From Tigheibacillus halophilus (GTDB lineage: Bacteria; Bacillota; Bacilli; Bacillales; Amphibacillaceae): DNA of 64,000 nucleotides. Shown here piece by piece: positions 44,297-52,814 of the stretch (position 1 is its first letter; the number at the start of each line of letters is the position of its first letter). A program made the position numbers and the translations under genes. A model generated the notes under the pieces. The model was not told where the DNA came from, did not search any database, and saw only the letters and a program-made list of their open reading frames with translations. Location of the stretch: assembly GCF_042683165.1 (NCBI RefSeq), contig NZ_JBHUIZ010000013.1, forward strand, positions 124,001 through 188,000. The letters are read 5' to 3'.

Positions 44297-44809
44297 TCAC
44301 TTGAAAATAGACATGGCACTTTGTAACTCCATGCCAATTTGACCCGAGGATTCTGTAACATCATACCCGTGTCTGTGTTTTAATTCACTGTTTTTAACTT
44401 CTATTTTATAGCGTTCTTTTGATTTTTCTTTAAAACCGTCGCTTTCCTGAAATTCTATTTGATCTGTATGCACATTTGACTTCATGCTTACAGAATATGT
44501 CTTGCTTTTAGCGTCTTCTCTGTAACCCCATCTTTGAAAAGGCAGACTTTACATTTGTCCACATCGCCATAATAAAATGATTGTACCGATTTTCATGCCT
44601 GCTCGTTTACTTTTTTCAATCAGGGATTGGAGCTGTTTTCTATCGTTTTTCTCTCCAGTCGTGACTACTGCGGCTGTGATCAGCCGTTCTTCACTCATCA
44701 TCCAAAAAAAGGAAGAATCAGCTGTTTTATGTCCAAGACGTGCATCAGGGGCTTCCGAATAAAAAGGACTAAGCGATAGAGATTGCTGGTTTGAGATCAT
44801 CCGAGCCAC
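44297..44809 (-). pseudogene. IS1182 family transposase remnant
   Basis: Pieces of an IS1182-type transposase survive in order on the minus strand. The upper piece (44809-44549) contains SPFYSEAPDARLGHKTADSS and EERLITAAVVTTGEKND; it then jumps, by internal deletion, to a YYGDVDKCKVC-like zinc region in another frame; the lower piece (to 44297) reads KTYSVSMKSNVHTDQIEFQE and KNSELKHRHGYDV. The N-terminal ~190 residues, the catalytic middle and the extreme C-terminus are missing and frames shift at least twice, so it is inactive. No terminal inverted repeats were identified. Confidence 0.85.
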
Positions 44810-44840
44810 CGCCTACAGTTGTTTAAGAAATCGCATATCC

Positions 44841-44930
44841 CGTTGATTGTAACGGAAGGTGGCGACTCTTGCAGGAAAGGCAACAGCCGAAAATCCCGTG
44901 GAAAGCGTCCACCTGAAGTGAAAATCAACG
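44841..44930. repeat. Structured interspersed repeat with inverted ends
   Basis: CGTTGATT (44841-44848) and AATCAACG (44923-44930) are perfect inverted ends, and AGGTGG / CCACCT pair further in. The inner text (GGCGACTCTTGCAGGAAAGGC, then GGAAAGCGTCCACCTGAAG, then the end) resembles, from memory, a repeat scattered through many Bacillaceae genomes with the core GGCGACTCCTGCGGGA. It lies next to the IS1182 remnant. Function unknown. Confidence 0.6.
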
Positions 44931-45002
44931 GTGCTTCCCGCCATATAAGTTATATTAGCCGTTGGTTATTTGGATTTTATTGGTTAATTTAAACGTTACA
45001 AC

Positions 45003-45047
45003 AAAAAAGCAAACTAGAGCTTTATAAAGAATCTAGTTTGCCTTTTT
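45003..45047. terminator. Terminator-like hairpin upstream of the amidase
   Basis: GCAAACTAGA (45009-45018) and TCTAGTTTGC (45032-45041) are perfect inverted repeats with six A before and five T after. It is not close behind any intact gene and may belong to the decayed element. Confidence 0.6.
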
Positions 45048-45189
45048 AGGCTTTTTCAGCGGTCTTCGTTAAGTCGCAGCGGGTTTTTTTCATTTAGTCC
45101 AGGTGATTGGATATGGATAAAATGCCCCCCGTTCTTTTGCTTGTTTCGATTATATATTTGAAGCAAACATGAAGAAGGAGGCGGATAGC

Positions 45190-45885
45190 ATGAAAAAGAT
45201 TTTTATCGACCCGGGCCATGGTGGTTCTGACCCTGGTGCGAATGCCAATGGAATGAAGGAAAAGGATTTGACGCTGGCCATTGCATTAAAATTGCGGCAG
45301 ATATTGGAAAATGAATACACTGGCCATTCACTGAAATTTTCCAGAACGAGTGATGTTGACAGGTCATTGAGGCAGCGTACGAACGACGCGAATGCCTGGA
45401 ATGCTGATTATTTACTCTCGATTCATATCAATGCCGGAGGCGGCACTGGATTCGAATCCTATATTTATAACGGGAGCTATGGCAGCAAAGCAGAAACGAA
45501 TCGGCTGCGGACGTTGATTCATGACCAAGTCGTTCTCGCCAGTGGATTTCGAGACCGCGGCAAAAAGGAAGACAATTTTCATATGCTTCGAGAATCTGCT
45601 ATGCCAGCTGTGCTGACTGAAAATGGTTTTATCGATGGCGGAGATGCAAATAATTTGAAACAAAATGCATTTTTGGAAAAAGTGGCCAGAGGGCACGCAA
45701 AGGGGCTGGCAGCAGCACTTGGCTTATCCATAAAACAAGGTCAGCAATTTTATATCGTACAAGCAGGTGACACGTTATGGTCCATCTCTGTCATGTATCA
45801 AACGACTGTGGATGCGCTGCTTGATTTGAACCCTGGAATTGATCCGCAGTACTTGCAAATTGGTCAAAAAATACGGGTGAAATAA
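45190..45885 (+). CDS. N-acetylmuramoyl-L-alanine amidase with C-terminal LysM domain
   Basis: A 231-residue zinc amidase from ATG 45190 after AAGGAGG; the upstream ATG at 45169 has no such support. Amidase_3 domain at 1-180: zinc ligands His10 (DPGHGG), Glu24 and His79 (LSIHIN), catalytic Glu144 (LTENGF). The LysM at about 186-231 (YIVQAGDTLWSIS) binds peptidoglycan. There is no signal peptide, as in CwlC-type enzymes that act when the mother cell lyses, or in phage lysins; in this spore former a sporulation role is plausible. Confidence 0.9.
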   Translation: MKKIFIDPGHGGSDPGANANGMKEKDLTLAIALKLRQILENEYTGHSLKFSRTSDVDRSLRQRTNDANAWNADYLLSIHINAGGGTGFESYIYNGSYGSKAETNRLRTLIHDQVVLASGFRDRGKKEDNFHMLRESAMPAVLTENGFIDGGDANNLKQNAFLEKVARGHAKGLAAALGLSIKQGQQFYIVQAGDTLWSISVMYQTTVDALLDLNPGIDPQYLQIGQKIRVK

Positions 45886-46070
45886 AAAGGAATACAAAAG
45901 AGGCTAAGCAAACAGAACTATAGAAAAACAGGTAAGAAGCAGGATGCTCTCCATAGTATCCTGCTTTTTAAATCAAGACAGAATAGCCTAATCTGTCTAT
46001 TACCAGGCCACTGTCAATTCATTTACAGAAATGAAAAACTGGTCTACAATCAATTTCAGAGGTGAAGATA

Positions 46071-46751
46071 ATGGCTATTGTAACAGTTGATTTCGATGGC
46101 ACTTTATTCTTGGGCAGTTCTTTCAAAGCCATGCTGGACGCAGGAAAAAAAGAATTTAAGACACGGGAATGGACTGTGGTGACTGGAGGCTTGACTAAAG
46201 CCGCTGCATCGGGGATATCCAAGGGTAAAAATGCTTTTCGTATACAGTTTTTCAAAACTTTTGCGAGGACTTTTAAGGGAAAAAGCAAAAAGGAATTGGA
46301 TTTCTTTTTTAGCAGGTTATTGGATATTGGAGAGGAAAACATTAATAAGCCGCTTGTAGAAAAAATCAAAGAACATCAAGAAAAGGGAGATACTGTAATC
46401 GTTCTTTCAGGAGCGTTGGAGCCTTTTTTAGCAGCATTTTTACATAGGGTCGAGCTGGATGTCCCTGTTATCAGTACGGAATTAATGTTTTACCCGAACG
46501 GTATTTGCACAGGAGAAACCGGAACCGTAATCAACGGTACTGAAAAAGTGAAGCGTGTGGAGGAATTCATATTTCAAAACTGTTTAGAGGCGCAGGAAAT
46601 CTGGGCTTATGCTGACAGTAAAAGTGACATCCCTTTGTTTCAGTTCGCGGAACATCCTGTCGTTGTGAACCCTTCGAAAGACATGAAAAAGATTGCTGAA
46701 GAAAATGATTGGCCCATTTTTTCCGATACAGGTAATGTTGCATCAGAATAG
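46071..46751 (+). CDS. HAD superfamily phosphatase (HAD-IB, phosphoserine phosphatase-like)
   Basis: A 226-residue hydrolase, ATG 46071 after AGAGGTG. HAD motif I is DFDGTLF near the N-terminus, motif II VVLSGALEPF, motif III Lys and motif IV YADSKSDIPLF. A helical cap lies between I and II. The set resembles HAD-IB (SerB-like) enzymes of about this length; the substrate is not evident. Single gene. Confidence 0.87.
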   Translation: MAIVTVDFDGTLFLGSSFKAMLDAGKKEFKTREWTVVTGGLTKAAASGISKGKNAFRIQFFKTFARTFKGKSKKELDFFFSRLLDIGEENINKPLVEKIKEHQEKGDTVIVLSGALEPFLAAFLHRVELDVPVISTELMFYPNGICTGETGTVINGTEKVKRVEEFIFQNCLEAQEIWAYADSKSDIPLFQFAEHPVVVNPSKDMKKIAEENDWPIFSDTGNVASE

Positions 46752-46770
46752 CTGAATAGCTGGAATATAG

Positions 46771-46806
46771 AAAAGCCCGCTTGACTAAGAAATCAGGCGG
46801 GTTTTT
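46771..46806. terminator. Bidirectional terminator between the HAD gene and tatA2
   Basis: CCCGCTTGA and TCAGGCGGG pair (one G-T pair) with AAAA before and TTTTT after; the two genes converge here. Confidence 0.8.
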
Positions 46807-46844
46807 AGTGCTCTGTTGCATCGGCAGCATGTCGGGGCCTTATT

Positions 46845-47024
46845 TCATTGTTCTTTATCTTTTTTTGCCGACGCATCGCTTAATAGTTCTCCGGTTGCTT
46901 TCTTGAATTCTTTTAAAGTAGAGCCTGCCGCCTTGCCGATTTCTGGAAGCTTGGAAGGACCGAAAATGATTAGTGCCAATACAAGAATCAATATTAACCC
47001 TGGTATACCTATGTTGGATAACAT
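46845..47024 (-). CDS. tatA: Sec-independent translocase protein TatA (second copy)
   Basis: A 59-residue gene on the minus strand, easy to miss because of its length. It reads MLSNIGIPGLILILVLALII then FGPSKLPEIGKAAG, an amphipathic helix and a lysine-rich end. AAAAAGGAGGATTTT precedes the ATG. The N-terminal 30 residues are nearly the same as in the copy at 21062-21244, while the tails differ, as expected of paralogues with different cargo or TatC partners. No tatC nearby. Confidence 0.93.
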   Translation of the reverse strand: MLSNIGIPGLILILVLALIIFGPSKLPEIGKAAGSTLKEFKKATGELLSDASAKKDKEQ

Positions 47025-47274
47025 GAAAATCCTCCTTTTTTTGATAACAAGGAATTACAGAACCTTTCCTTTACTGCACCAGGCATCCAAAGGCTTGGCC
47101 AATTCCAAGTTGTCTCATGTATCAATGAATTATTTTACTTAGTATGTGTAGATGTACTGGTTTTTATTTTGAAAAAGAAATGAATGTTTATGACAATCAT
47201 GAAATGGTTTTCATCGATGATGCACAGTTGTTGTGCTAAAATGGATTTTATAGAAATGAAAAGGTTGTGTGAAT

Positions 47275-47868
47275 GTGGGAGAGGAACAACAACAAAAAGA
47301 ATACATTAAAATCAATCACAAAGATTTATTCATGGCCTTTTTCCGTTCAGGGATGCTTGGGTATGGCGGAGGGCTTTCTGCTGTTCCGTTGATGCAGCGT
47401 GAAATTGTCGACAAGTTCGGCTGGATGAATGACGAGGAGTTCTCCGATATTCTAGCGTTGAGCAATACGTTGCCCGGCCCAATTAATACAAAAATGTCCG
47501 GATATATCGGTTGGCGGCTAGCTGGCTTTTGGGGATTGATGAATGCGTTGATTGCATCTTTTTTGCCAACCGCCATTTTGATGATTCTGCTGCTGACAGT
47601 GTTGAATACATATAAGGAAAAGCCATGGGTCCAGGGGATGGCCAGAGGTGTTTTGCCGATTGCTGGCGTGATGATTGGTGTGCTTGCCTGGGATTTTGTC
47701 AAGAAATCCAAGACAGGGCTTGGCTGGTTAATGACGATTATTTATTTGGTGATCAGTTTTGTGGTAATGGAGCTGCTTGGTATCCATCCCGCTATTTTAA
47801 TTGTAGCCTTCATCATTGTCGCCATGTTTTCCAGGAAAAAGAAATCGGACCAGGCGGGTGAAAGATGA
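47275..47868 (+). CDS. Chromate transporter family protein, first half
   Basis: A membrane protein of about 197 residues with five to six segments, GTG 47275 being ten bases after AAAAGG (GTG 47269 is also possible). CHR-family motifs FFRSGMLGYGGGLSAVPLMQ and LALSNTLPGPINTKM are visible. Short CHR proteins work as adjacent pairs (like B. subtilis YwrA/YwrB) and export chromate or a related anion. It overlaps the next gene by four bases. Confidence 0.87.
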   Translation: MGEEQQQKEYIKINHKDLFMAFFRSGMLGYGGGLSAVPLMQREIVDKFGWMNDEEFSDILALSNTLPGPINTKMSGYIGWRLAGFWGLMNALIASFLPTAILMILLLTVLNTYKEKPWVQGMARGVLPIAGVMIGVLAWDFVKKSKTGLGWLMTIIYLVISFVVMELLGIHPAILIVAFIIVAMFSRKKKSDQAGER

Positions 47869-48416
47869 TTTTATTATATTGGAAGATTTTTTTAGCTAAT
47901 TTTATTGCAAATTTGCTGGGATATGGTGGCGGACCAGCGACCATCCCATTGCTTGAGAGGGAAGTTGTCGATCATTACGGGTGGCAAACAACCGCAGAAT
48001 TCAGTGAAATGGTGGCGTTAGGAAATGGGCTGCCCGGCCCAATTGCAACCAAATTAGGTGCTTATGTTGGCTATGATGTTGGCGGGATAACTGGATCGCT
48101 TATCGCATTGTTCGCAACAATAGCACCTTCGTTGATCATGATGATCGCACTGCTCGGGTTATTGATGAAATATAAAGATTCACCAAAAGTAAAGGCTATG
48201 ACGCAGATCATCAGACCGACTATCGCCATTTTGCTGGCGGTCATGACATATGATTTCTTCTTTCATTCTTATGAACAGGTAGGATGGATTCATACATCCA
48301 TCATCGGTGTCCTTGGATTTTTCTCCCTGGAAAAATGGCGCATCAGTCCAGTTTATGTTGTTCTTGGAGCGCTTATCTATGGTGCTGTATTTTTGGGTGG
48401 TGTATCCCCTGGCTAA
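47865..48416 (+). CDS. Chromate transporter family protein, second half
   Basis: A 183-residue partner with the same motifs, GYGGGPATIPLLEREVVDHYGW and GNGLPGPIATK, and six membrane segments. ATGA overlap with the first half. The pair forms a split CHR exporter in which the halves are expected to have opposite membrane orientation. The natural substrate may not be chromate. The 200 bases after it hold a CATCGCC/GGCGATG hairpin without a T run. Confidence 0.87.
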   Translation: MILLYWKIFLANFIANLLGYGGGPATIPLLEREVVDHYGWQTTAEFSEMVALGNGLPGPIATKLGAYVGYDVGGITGSLIALFATIAPSLIMMIALLGLLMKYKDSPKVKAMTQIIRPTIAILLAVMTYDFFFHSYEQVGWIHTSIIGVLGFFSLEKWRISPVYVVLGALIYGAVFLGGVSPG

Positions 48417-48619
48417 GTCTAACATTGCGCTGCTGGAACATAGTCTCCATACAATTAAAAATTGGAATGAAACAGGCATCGCCAGCCCCGGCGATGTCTG
48501 GTTCAATTTGCTATCTGAGTAGAGAGTTATTTTCCTGGAATGTGCAGAATAAACTGTTTACTGTACATGGAACTGTCCTAAACATAAAAAATTGTTTTTC
48601 CATGAACAGGAGGGAGTAA

Positions 48620-50041
48620 ATGAGCGAACAACGTTTCCTGAAGACATTGGGAAACAGGGATGTATTGGCATTGGCGTTTGGGGCGATGATTGGCTGGGGA
48701 TGGGTGGTAACTGCGGGTTTATGGATCACAGAGGCTGGTTCAATCGGGGCAATTCTTGCATTTCTGGTCGGTGGCATGCTGGTCATATTTGTCGGTTTGA
48801 CGTATGCTGAGTTGGCAGCAGCATTGCCTTTAGCTGGCGGGGAATTGATATACAGCTTCAAGGCAATGGGAAGCCTGGCGGGTTTCATCACCACTTGGGC
48901 GGTCGTTCTTGGTTATATTTCCGTAGTTGCTTTTGAAGCTGTGGCGTTGCCTACCGTTTTCGAATATTTGATACCTCGCTACAGCCAAGGATATATGTAT
49001 ACGATTGCCGGCTGGGATGTGACGATGACATGGGCTGGAATGGGGATTGCAGGATCCATTTTCATTGCATGGATCAACTACAGAGGCATCAAATTCTCCA
49101 CGATCATCAACTTCATCTTGACACTGCTCATTTTACTGGCAGGTGTGCTTCTGATCACCGGCAGTTCGATTTCCGGAAACACTGAAAACATGCAGCCGCT
49201 TTTTGAAAATGGGATGGCAGGGCTGTTAACAGTTGTCATTATGACCCCATTCATGTTTGTCGGTTTCGATGTCATACCACAGGCGACAGAGGAAATTGAT
49301 TTGCCGCAGAAAAATATCGGGTATTTGCTGATCATCTCGGTCATTCTGGCTGTTTTATGGTATATTGCAATCATCTTCGGTGTATCGCGCGTGCTGGGGC
49401 CCTCTGATATTGCCCAGTCGAATTTAGTGACAGCAGATGCCATGAAAAAAGCTTTTGGCGGAAGTGATTTGATGGGAAATATTTTGCTTCTTGGGGGTAT
49501 TGGCGGGATTTTGACAAGCTGGATCGGTTTTTATGTGGGAGGCAGCAGAGCGATATATGCTATGGCCCGCGCTGGTATGCTGCCAAGATTTCTGGGGGAA
49601 CTGCATCCGAAATATAATACACCGCACCGGGCAATTGTTTTAATTGCAGTTTTATCCACTGTAGCGCCGTTGCTTGGCCGCCCCGCGCTTGTTTGGTTTG
49701 TAGACGCAGGGGGACTTGGGCTCGTGGTTGCATGGCTGATGGTTGCTATTTCCTTTATTGTGCTCCGCAGAAAATATCCGAATATGAAGCGGCCTTTCTA
49801 TCTGAAGGGTGGAATCATCATCGGCTCGATTGCTGTATTGATGGGCCTGGGGATCGGTATTCTGTACATGCCTGGCATGCCTTCGGCGCTTATTTGGCCT
49901 TACGAGTGGGTGATTGTTTTATTTTGGGCGATTTTAGGAGTCATACTTTACAAACTATCCACTAAAAAATATGGTAAACAATTTGCGAAACAACATTTAG
50001 ACAATGAAATTGAACGGATTATTGGAAAAATACCAAATTAA
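48620..50041 (+). CDS. APC family amino acid permease
   Basis: A 473-residue permease with 12 membrane segments. The unwound first helix reads GAMIGWGWVVTAG, with AGSIGAILAFLVGGM and TYAELAAALPLAGGE following; helix 6 has FMFVGFDVIPQATEEI. These fit the amino acid/polyamine/organocation family. AGGAGGG precedes the ATG. It heads a group with a glutamine-amidotransferase-type hydrolase and a dipeptidase, suggesting uptake of a gamma-glutamyl compound or amino acid; the substrate is uncertain. Confidence 0.9.
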   Translation: MSEQRFLKTLGNRDVLALAFGAMIGWGWVVTAGLWITEAGSIGAILAFLVGGMLVIFVGLTYAELAAALPLAGGELIYSFKAMGSLAGFITTWAVVLGYISVVAFEAVALPTVFEYLIPRYSQGYMYTIAGWDVTMTWAGMGIAGSIFIAWINYRGIKFSTIINFILTLLILLAGVLLITGSSISGNTENMQPLFENGMAGLLTVVIMTPFMFVGFDVIPQATEEIDLPQKNIGYLLIISVILAVLWYIAIIFGVSRVLGPSDIAQSNLVTADAMKKAFGGSDLMGNILLLGGIGGILTSWIGFYVGGSRAIYAMARAGMLPRFLGELHPKYNTPHRAIVLIAVLSTVAPLLGRPALVWFVDAGGLGLVVAWLMVAISFIVLRRKYPNMKRPFYLKGGIIIGSIAVLMGLGIGILYMPGMPSALIWPYEWVIVLFWAILGVILYKLSTKKYGKQFAKQHLDNEIERIIGKIPN

Positions 50042-50045
50042 ACCT

Positions 50046-50084
50046 GAACAGCCCCTTTATCGCTTTAGCGTAAGGGGACTGTTC
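50046..50084 (+). terminator. Hairpin after the permease gene
   Basis: GAACAGCCCCTT and AAGGGGACTGTTC form a long stem with an inner CGC-ttta-GCG. Only a loose T-rich stretch follows, so termination may be partial, leaving room for co-expression with the next genes. Confidence 0.5.
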
Positions 50085-50308
50085 TGTGCTCTCTCAATTT
50101 TGAAATTGTCCGAATTCGGTGATATGATTTTAATTAGAAAGACTCATGGTAAAATTGGCGAATTTGTTTTCACTTGCTGGTCTGCTCAGATGATGTGTGT
50201 GGTATTTTAGACAATACATATATAGCTTACGGCTTGCTGCTAAGCGAGATCTGAATTGGAATTCGCTGGATATCAGGAAATGTTTACCGGAAATGGAGGG
50301 GATTTCAA

Positions 50309-51049
50309 ATGAAACCGTTAATTGGCATCACGGCCTCGATGGAGATGGATGAAAGTTATTATATGATGAGTGAAGCGAATGTAAAAGCTATTTTGCAAGC
50401 AGGCGGGATGCCGCTTATTCTGCCTTACTTGCTTGACGATGCTGATGTGGAACAGATTGCATCAAGAGTGGATGGATTATATTTGCCAGGTGGTTATGAT
50501 ATCGATCCGACACTGTTCAATGAAGAGCCGCATCCAAAACTTGGAACGATCATCCCGGATCGTGATCGTTTTGAAATGCTGCTTGTTGACAACGTACTTC
50601 AGCAGGGCAAGCCGATTTTGGGTGTCTGCCGCGGTGCGCAAATCTTGAATATCGCGCTTGGGGGAGACATGTTCCAGGATATATACAGCCAGTCGACAGA
50701 ATTATTGCTTCAACATCAACAAAAAGCGCCGTCCGCCCATGGCTCCCATTTTGTCCACGTGCGTGAAAATAGTTTGCTTCACCGGCTCGTCGAAAGTAAA
50801 AAAATAAAGGTCAACAGCCGCCATCATCAGGCCAATCGGCGTGTAAAAGCTCCTGTGATTATTTCTGGAAAAGCGAATGACGGTATTGTGGAAGCAATAG
50901 AAAGCAGTCAGCATCATTTTGTCCTTGGTCTGCAATGGCATCCGGAAAATATGGCTGCACAGAAAGATACACCTTCCATGAATATATTCAAAGGGTTTGT
51001 GGAGGCTTGTAATGCCCAAGCCCAAACCGCTGGCATGGAGAATGCATGA
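50309..51049 (+). CDS. Gamma-glutamyl-gamma-aminobutyrate hydrolase family protein (peptidase C26)
   Basis: A 246-residue class-I glutamine-amidotransferase fold hydrolase. Nucleophile Cys107 in GVCRGAQILNIALGG; His211 and Glu213 in GLQWHPEN complete the triad. PuuD-type enzymes release glutamate from gamma-glutamyl compounds. ATG follows GGAGGGG. Its stop overlaps the possible upstream start of the dipeptidase. Together with the permease upstream and dipeptidase downstream it suggests use of gamma-glutamyl amines or peptides. Confidence 0.9.
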   Translation: MKPLIGITASMEMDESYYMMSEANVKAILQAGGMPLILPYLLDDADVEQIASRVDGLYLPGGYDIDPTLFNEEPHPKLGTIIPDRDRFEMLLVDNVLQQGKPILGVCRGAQILNIALGGDMFQDIYSQSTELLLQHQQKAPSAHGSHFVHVRENSLLHRLVESKKIKVNSRHHQANRRVKAPVIISGKANDGIVEAIESSQHHFVLGLQWHPENMAAQKDTPSMNIFKGFVEACNAQAQTAGMENA

Positions 51050-51117
51050 ATAGCTATAGGGAGCGGACAAATAACGGTTATCAAGTCTACATAAGTAAAC
51101 AGAAGGGAATGGATAGC

Positions 51118-52074
51118 ATGAAAATAATCGACACACATTGCGATGCATTATTGAAACTGCAGCTTGCCAAACGTGGTTTGCCGTACGGTAAGCTGCCATT
51201 ATCATTTCAACATGCAGCGGAATTGGAAACTAATTTGGCTAGGTTGCAGCAAGGAAGCTATATGGCACAATTTTTTGCTATTTTTATTGAGCCGGACGTA
51301 CCTTCAGATGAAAAGTGGCAGCACGCTTTAGAGCAAATCGACATGTTTCACACAGAAATTCTGGATAAACACCCTGAAATGAAGCATATGAAATCCTGGG
51401 AAGATTTTGATCGCCTTCAGCCAGGAGAAATTGGGGCAGTTTTAGCGTTGGAAGGGGCAGATGCGTTCGGAAACGACTTTGTAAAGCTGCGCCAGCTGTA
51501 TCGCGAGGGTATATTGTATATGGGAATGTCGTGGAACAATGCAAATCTATGTGCCGATGGAGCCGGGGAACCACGTGGAGGCGGCTTGACAGAACTTGGG
51601 AAAGAAGTTGTGAACATGAACAACGCCAATCAAGTATACACTGATGTTTCCCATTCTACAGTAAAAGGTTTTTGGGATATCCTTGAGCTGTCCGATTATC
51701 CGTTTGCCAGCCATGCCAATGCAAGGGCTATATGTGATCATCCGCGCAATCTATACGACGAGCAGATCAAAGCGATGTTTGCAAAGAATGGTTTGATTCA
51801 TTTAGTGTATAACCCTCCCTTCATTAAAAAGGACAGCGACCAAGCAACGATAGATGACTTATTACGGCATGTGGAGCATTTTTGTGAGCTGGGCGGTTTG
51901 AAACAAATTGGCTTCGGCTCTGATTTTGATGGTATTAGTATGCATGTGACCGGACTGGAGCATGCAGGGAAATACCCCAATTTTATCAATGAACTTTTAA
52001 AACGCTATAAAGAAGAAGATGTAAAAGGGTTTGCTTTTCAAAACTTTTTGGACCATAGACCTGGTTTTAGATAA
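51118..52074 (+). CDS. Membrane dipeptidase family (peptidase M19)
   Basis: A 318-residue zinc dipeptidase; ATG 51118 is placed after AGAAGGGA with a normal gap, and the earlier in-frame ATG 51046 overlaps the preceding gene without support. Metal ligands: DTHCD at the N-terminus, EGAD near the middle, two later His residues (VSHS, SHANAR) and DFDGI. No signal peptide or membrane segment, so it is cytosolic in spite of the family name. Hydrolyses dipeptides, including D-amino acid-containing ones in some members. Confidence 0.9.
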   Translation: MKIIDTHCDALLKLQLAKRGLPYGKLPLSFQHAAELETNLARLQQGSYMAQFFAIFIEPDVPSDEKWQHALEQIDMFHTEILDKHPEMKHMKSWEDFDRLQPGEIGAVLALEGADAFGNDFVKLRQLYREGILYMGMSWNNANLCADGAGEPRGGGLTELGKEVVNMNNANQVYTDVSHSTVKGFWDILELSDYPFASHANARAICDHPRNLYDEQIKAMFAKNGLIHLVYNPPFIKKDSDQATIDDLLRHVEHFCELGGLKQIGFGSDFDGISMHVTGLEHAGKYPNFINELLKRYKEEDVKGFAFQNFLDHRPGFR

Positions 52075-52193
52075 GAGGATTAACAATCAGTAACAAAAAT
52101 ACAGCATATTACCAAGTATGAATCTCTCTTGCGGGCACAAGGTAAGACTGAACAGGAAAAGATCTGTTCATAACCCACAAGGAGTGATCAGCG

Positions 52194-52397
52194 ATGGCAG
52201 AAGACAGGAATAACAATAAGTTGCTTGTCCCTGGATCCGAAAACGCAGTTGACAACATGAAGGAAGAAATCGCTCAGGAATTCAATGTTGAGCTGGGGGC
52301 TGACACAACCGCGAGAGACAACGGAAAAGTGGGAGGCGAGATGGTCAAAAGAATGATCAGAATCGCCGAAGAAACAATGGCAAACAAGCATCAATAG
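52194..52397 (+). CDS. Alpha/beta-type small acid-soluble spore protein
   Basis: A 67-residue SASP that coats and protects DNA in the dormant spore. EEIAQEFNVELGADTTARDNG contains the site cut by the germination protease GPR (Glu-Ile-Ala), and GEMVKRMIRIAEE is the conserved DNA-binding helix. CAAGGAGTG precedes the ATG. It shows that the organism forms endospores. Expected control is by a forespore sigma factor; I could not place that promoter with confidence. Confidence 0.95.
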   Translation: MAEDRNNNKLLVPGSENAVDNMKEEIAQEFNVELGADTTARDNGKVGGEMVKRMIRIAEETMANKHQ

Positions 52398-52400
52398 TCT

Positions 52401-52433
52401 AAAAAAGCGGGGGGATTTTTCTCCTGCTTTTTT
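52401..52433 (+). terminator. Terminator of the SASP gene
   Basis: AAAAAAGCGGGGGGA and TCTCCTGCTTTTTT form a hairpin with small mismatches and a T run; it directly follows the stop codon. Confidence 0.75.
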
Positions 52434-52724
52434 CGTTTTATTTAACAATGGCGAGCCAGGCGTTATATGTGTATTTCCTGTTATTGCCTGATCAATAATG
52501 AAGGTCTCCTGAATAACCACTGTAACGCTTATCTTCATTACGCACAATTTTATAGACAAAAGTTACCTTCATACTGTTCAGATTCCTGGAGATAGTATAG
52601 GAAGCAGGGTCTAAGCTGCTCAAAGTAAATTTGTGAAATGATAGGTTGTTCTTCAATACGATAATATGTCATATTGAAAAGCAAACAAACTTGTGAAATT
52701 AGGGAGCGCTCTGCATTTTCGTTT

Positions 52725-52740
52725 ATGCAAACGGTTTTAC
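52725..52740. promoter_or_regulatory. cre site overlapping the glpF promoter
   Basis: ATGCAAACGGTTTTAC matches the 16-base cre consensus WTGNAANCGNWWNCAW at 14 positions and overlaps the -35 hexamer, so CcpA binding should block transcription in glucose. Confidence 0.6.
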
Positions 52741-52764
52741 AACCTAATTTTTAAGGAATACAAT
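52736..52764 (+). promoter_or_regulatory. Promoter of glpF
   Basis: TTTACA (52736-52741) and TACAAT (52759-52764), spacing 17. About 50 bases before the start codon. I see no GlpP-type leader terminator in the short transcribed leader. Confidence 0.7.
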
Positions 52765-52814
52765 ACATATGTGCAGAAATGGTATATATCTTGATGCCGA
52801 AAGGGTGACGATAC

